Origin: an uncultured Pelagibacteraceae bacterium
GTDB lineage: Bacteria; Pseudomonadota; Alphaproteobacteria; Pelagibacterales; Pelagibacteraceae
DNA length: 53,935 nt
NCBI GenBank assembly: GCA_902624045.1
Contig: CACNVX010000007.1
Location: 1 to 53,935 of the forward strand
Direction of reading: 5' to 3'
Part shown: positions 52,360-53,935 of the stretch, one piece after another
Position numbering within the stretch: the first letter of the stretch is position 1
Layout: every line of letters starts with the position of its first letter
Made by a program: the position numbers and the translations under genes
The notes under the pieces: model-generated
What the model saw: the letters and a program-made list of their open reading frames with translations, nothing else
The model's database searches: none
Told to the model about the DNA's origin: nothing

Positions 52360-53697
52360 ATGTTTAAAAAAATTTTAATTGCAAACCGTGGGGAAATTGC
52401 AGTTAGAATAATTAGAGCATGTAAAGAATGGGGTATATCGACTGTTGCTGTTCATTCTGATGTTGATAGGGAAAGCATGCATGTGAGAATGGCTGACGAA
52501 AGTGTATGTATAGGTTCTCATCAGCCTGCAAATAGCTATTTAAATATACCTGCTTTAATGTCAGCAATAGAGCTGACAAACGCCGATGCGGTGCATCCTG
52601 GATATGGTTTTTTATCTGAGAATTCAAATTTTGCCAGGATTCTTGAGGAAAATAAAATTAGTTTTATTGGTGCCTCATCAAAGCATATTGAAATGATGGG
52701 TGATAAAATTCAAGCAAAAAAAATTGCAAAAGAAAATGGATTGCCTGTGATTGAAGGATCTGAGGGAGGAGTAAAAGAAATTTCAGAAGCGAGAGAACTC
52801 TGTAAGAAAATCGGCTTTCCAATCTTAATAAAAGCTTCAGGTGGTGGTGGAGGAAAGGGTATGAAAATTGTAAACAAAGAAGAAGAATTTGAAACATTAT
52901 TTTCAACTGCAAAATCAGAAGCAAAAAAGTATTTTGGTAATGATGAAGTTTACATTGAAAAATTTTTCCAAAACCCAAGACATATTGAAGTTCAGATACT
53001 TTCTGGAAAAAATAGGACTGTTCATCTTCATGAAAGAGACTGCTCTGTTCAAAGAAGACACCAAAAATTAATTGAAGAAACCCCAAGTCCTGTTTTAAAT
53101 GAAGATATTAGAAAAGACTTATTTAAAAAGACTATTAATATGGTTGAAAAAATTCAATATACAGGCGCAGGAACAGTTGAATTTATTTACGAAGATGGCA
53201 AATTTTACTTCTTAGAAATGAATACAAGAGTTCAAGTTGAACATCCTGTGACTGAAATGGTTACAGGAATAGATATTATTAAAGAGCAAATTTGGATTGC
53301 TTTTTCAGGAGAAACAGCACTAAAACAAAGCGATATAAATCCTAGAGGGCATGCAATTGAATGTAGAATTAATGCAGAGGATGCTAGTAAAAACTTTCAG
53401 CCATCTCCAGGGATAATTACAATGTGTCATCAACCTTCTGGCTTTCGGACAAGAGTTGATGGTGCAATTTTTCAAGGATATAAGGTAACACCTTATTACG
53501 ATAGCATGGTTTGTAAATTGATTTGCCATGGACGAAATAGAACTGAAGCAATTCAAAGAATGAATAGATCCTTAGATGAATTTGTTATTGAGGGTATAAC
53601 GACAACCATACCTCTTCACAAAAAGCTACTAAATCACAAAAAATTCATTAACTCAGATTTTAATGTCAGTTGGTTGGACAAAGATAGCATTGTCTAA
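52360..53697 (+). CDS. accC: Biotin carboxylase AccC
   Basis: A 445-residue ATP-grasp enzyme that carboxylates the biotin of AccB. MFKKILIANRGEIAVRIIRA starts the biotin carboxylase N-domain, KASGGGGGKGMKIV is the ATP-binding Gly loop, and HLHERDCSVQRRHQK with EMNTRVQVEHPVTE hold metal and bicarbonate ligands. Full length. It shares a CTAA overlap with the convergent DUF2155 gene. Confidence 0.97.
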   Translation: MFKKILIANRGEIAVRIIRACKEWGISTVAVHSDVDRESMHVRMADESVCIGSHQPANSYLNIPALMSAIELTNADAVHPGYGFLSENSNFARILEENKISFIGASSKHIEMMGDKIQAKKIAKENGLPVIEGSEGGVKEISEARELCKKIGFPILIKASGGGGGKGMKIVNKEEEFETLFSTAKSEAKKYFGNDEVYIEKFFQNPRHIEVQILSGKNRTVHLHERDCSVQRRHQKLIEETPSPVLNEDIRKDLFKKTINMVEKIQYTGAGTVEFIYEDGKFYFLEMNTRVQVEHPVTEMVTGIDIIKEQIWIAFSGETALKQSDINPRGHAIECRINAEDASKNFQPSPGIITMCHQPSGFRTRVDGAIFQGYKVTPYYDSMVCKLICHGRNRTEAIQRMNRSLDEFVIEGITTTIPLHKKLLNHKKFINSDFNVSWLDKDSIV

Positions 53698-53935
53698 TAA
53701 CATTTTATAAGCCATACATCATAAACGGGATGATCAAAAGGTGTTATTGATGGACTAGATGAAAACATCCAACCATTAAAAACGAATACCTCATCATTTT
53801 TCTTATTTGTTAAATCTCTGACCTGTATATAAGCAGTAATTTCTGGATTATCATCAAATTCAGAATTTTTACATTTAAGACTTTTAATTACTAAATCTTT
53901 AAATTTTTTTACTTGTCCATTCTTCAACTTTAGTA
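53694..53935 (-). CDS. DUF2155 protein, C-terminal part, 5' end outside window
   Basis: The frame is open from the stop at 53694 to the window edge (about 79 residues). FVFNGWMFSSSPSITPFDHPVYDVWLI matches the conserved end of DUF2155 proteins, given here as one motif in two halves around SSSP, and KCKNSEFDDNPEITAYIQV the preceding part. DUF2155 proteins of alphaproteobacteria are exported and of unknown function. A TTG within the frame (53925-53927) is not the true start because the family N-terminus continues upstream. Confidence 0.82.
   Translation of the reverse strand, partial: LKLKNGQVKKFKDLVIKSLKCKNSEFDDNPEITAYIQVRDLTNKKNDEVFVFNGWMFSSSPSITPFDHPVYDVWLIKCY

Noticed and set aside
52664-53086. 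140-codon minus-strand frame inside accC
   Set aside because: It is the complement of conserved biotin carboxylase sequence, is Leu/Phe/Gln-rich in the manner of antisense frames, and has no family match.
1-53935. tRNA genes, CRISPR arrays, insertion sequences, prophage genes
   Set aside because: No cloverleaf-like gaps, spaced direct repeats, transposase or phage proteins were found; all gaps are short and AT-rich. A covariance-model scan would be needed to exclude small RNAs.

Overview
The window is AT-rich (about 30% GC by eye), densely packed chromosomal DNA with tiny gaps and many overlapping genes. Gene content points to a SAR11-type alphaproteobacterium (Candidatus Pelagibacter or a close relative): SUF-only Fe-S assembly under an IscR-like repressor, a TRAP transporter, MsrPQ with its own molybdopterin genes, several Fe(II)/2-oxoglutarate-type oxygenases, and an accBC-DUF2155 neighbourhood. 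The taxonomic call is inference from content and composition. No tRNA, rRNA, CRISPR array, insertion sequence or phage gene was seen, and no gene-free stretch exceeds about 250 bases.

Region 1 (1-20668) is an accessory-looking catabolic region. It holds an IolD-like TPP hydrolase, an IolE-like dehydratase, four Gfo/Idh/MocA oxidoreductases (one IolG-like), three D-2-hydroxyacid dehydrogenases (one cut by the window edge), a GabD-like aldehyde dehydrogenase followed directly by an HpcH/HpaI aldolase, a C11orf54/DUF1907 protein, a PanE-like reductase, a phytanoyl-CoA-dioxygenase-like protein, a MarR-type regulator and a complete DctQMP TRAP transporter. The genes form several divergent units with operator-like repeats between them. 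IolB, IolC, IolJ and IolA are not in the window, so this looks like an incomplete or modified inositol/sugar-acid route that may end in a non-phosphorylated aldol cleavage. A diheme cytochrome c peroxidase-like gene and a Sel1-repeat gene lie head to head inside this region.

Region 2 (20745-33278) holds a GYD-domain protein with a strong hairpin behind it, the moaA-moaC-moaD-moaE-msrP-msrQ operon, a DUF779 protein paired with an ExaC/AldB-type aldehyde dehydrogenase carrying a lysine-rich N-terminus, DUF1244, moaB, a TauE/SafE exporter, a 2OG oxygenase, a homocysteine S-methyltransferase, an EamA transporter, a YbaK deacylase, glnA and a 56-aa small protein.

Region 3 (33345-39510) is a complete SUF operon read on the minus strand: iscR-sufB-sufC-sufD-sufS-sufU-sufT-erpA, with an IscR-box-like site upstream.

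Region 4 (39648-53935) is housekeeping: an alpha/beta hydrolase, anmK, tyrS, a large AsmA/YhdP-like protein, prfB with the classic programmed +1 frameshift, PBP1A, an RNase E/G with an acidic insertion and no zinc-link cysteines, thiG-thiS, aroQ-accB-accC, and the 3' end of a DUF2155 gene. Most convergent pairs in the window overlap at their stop codons.
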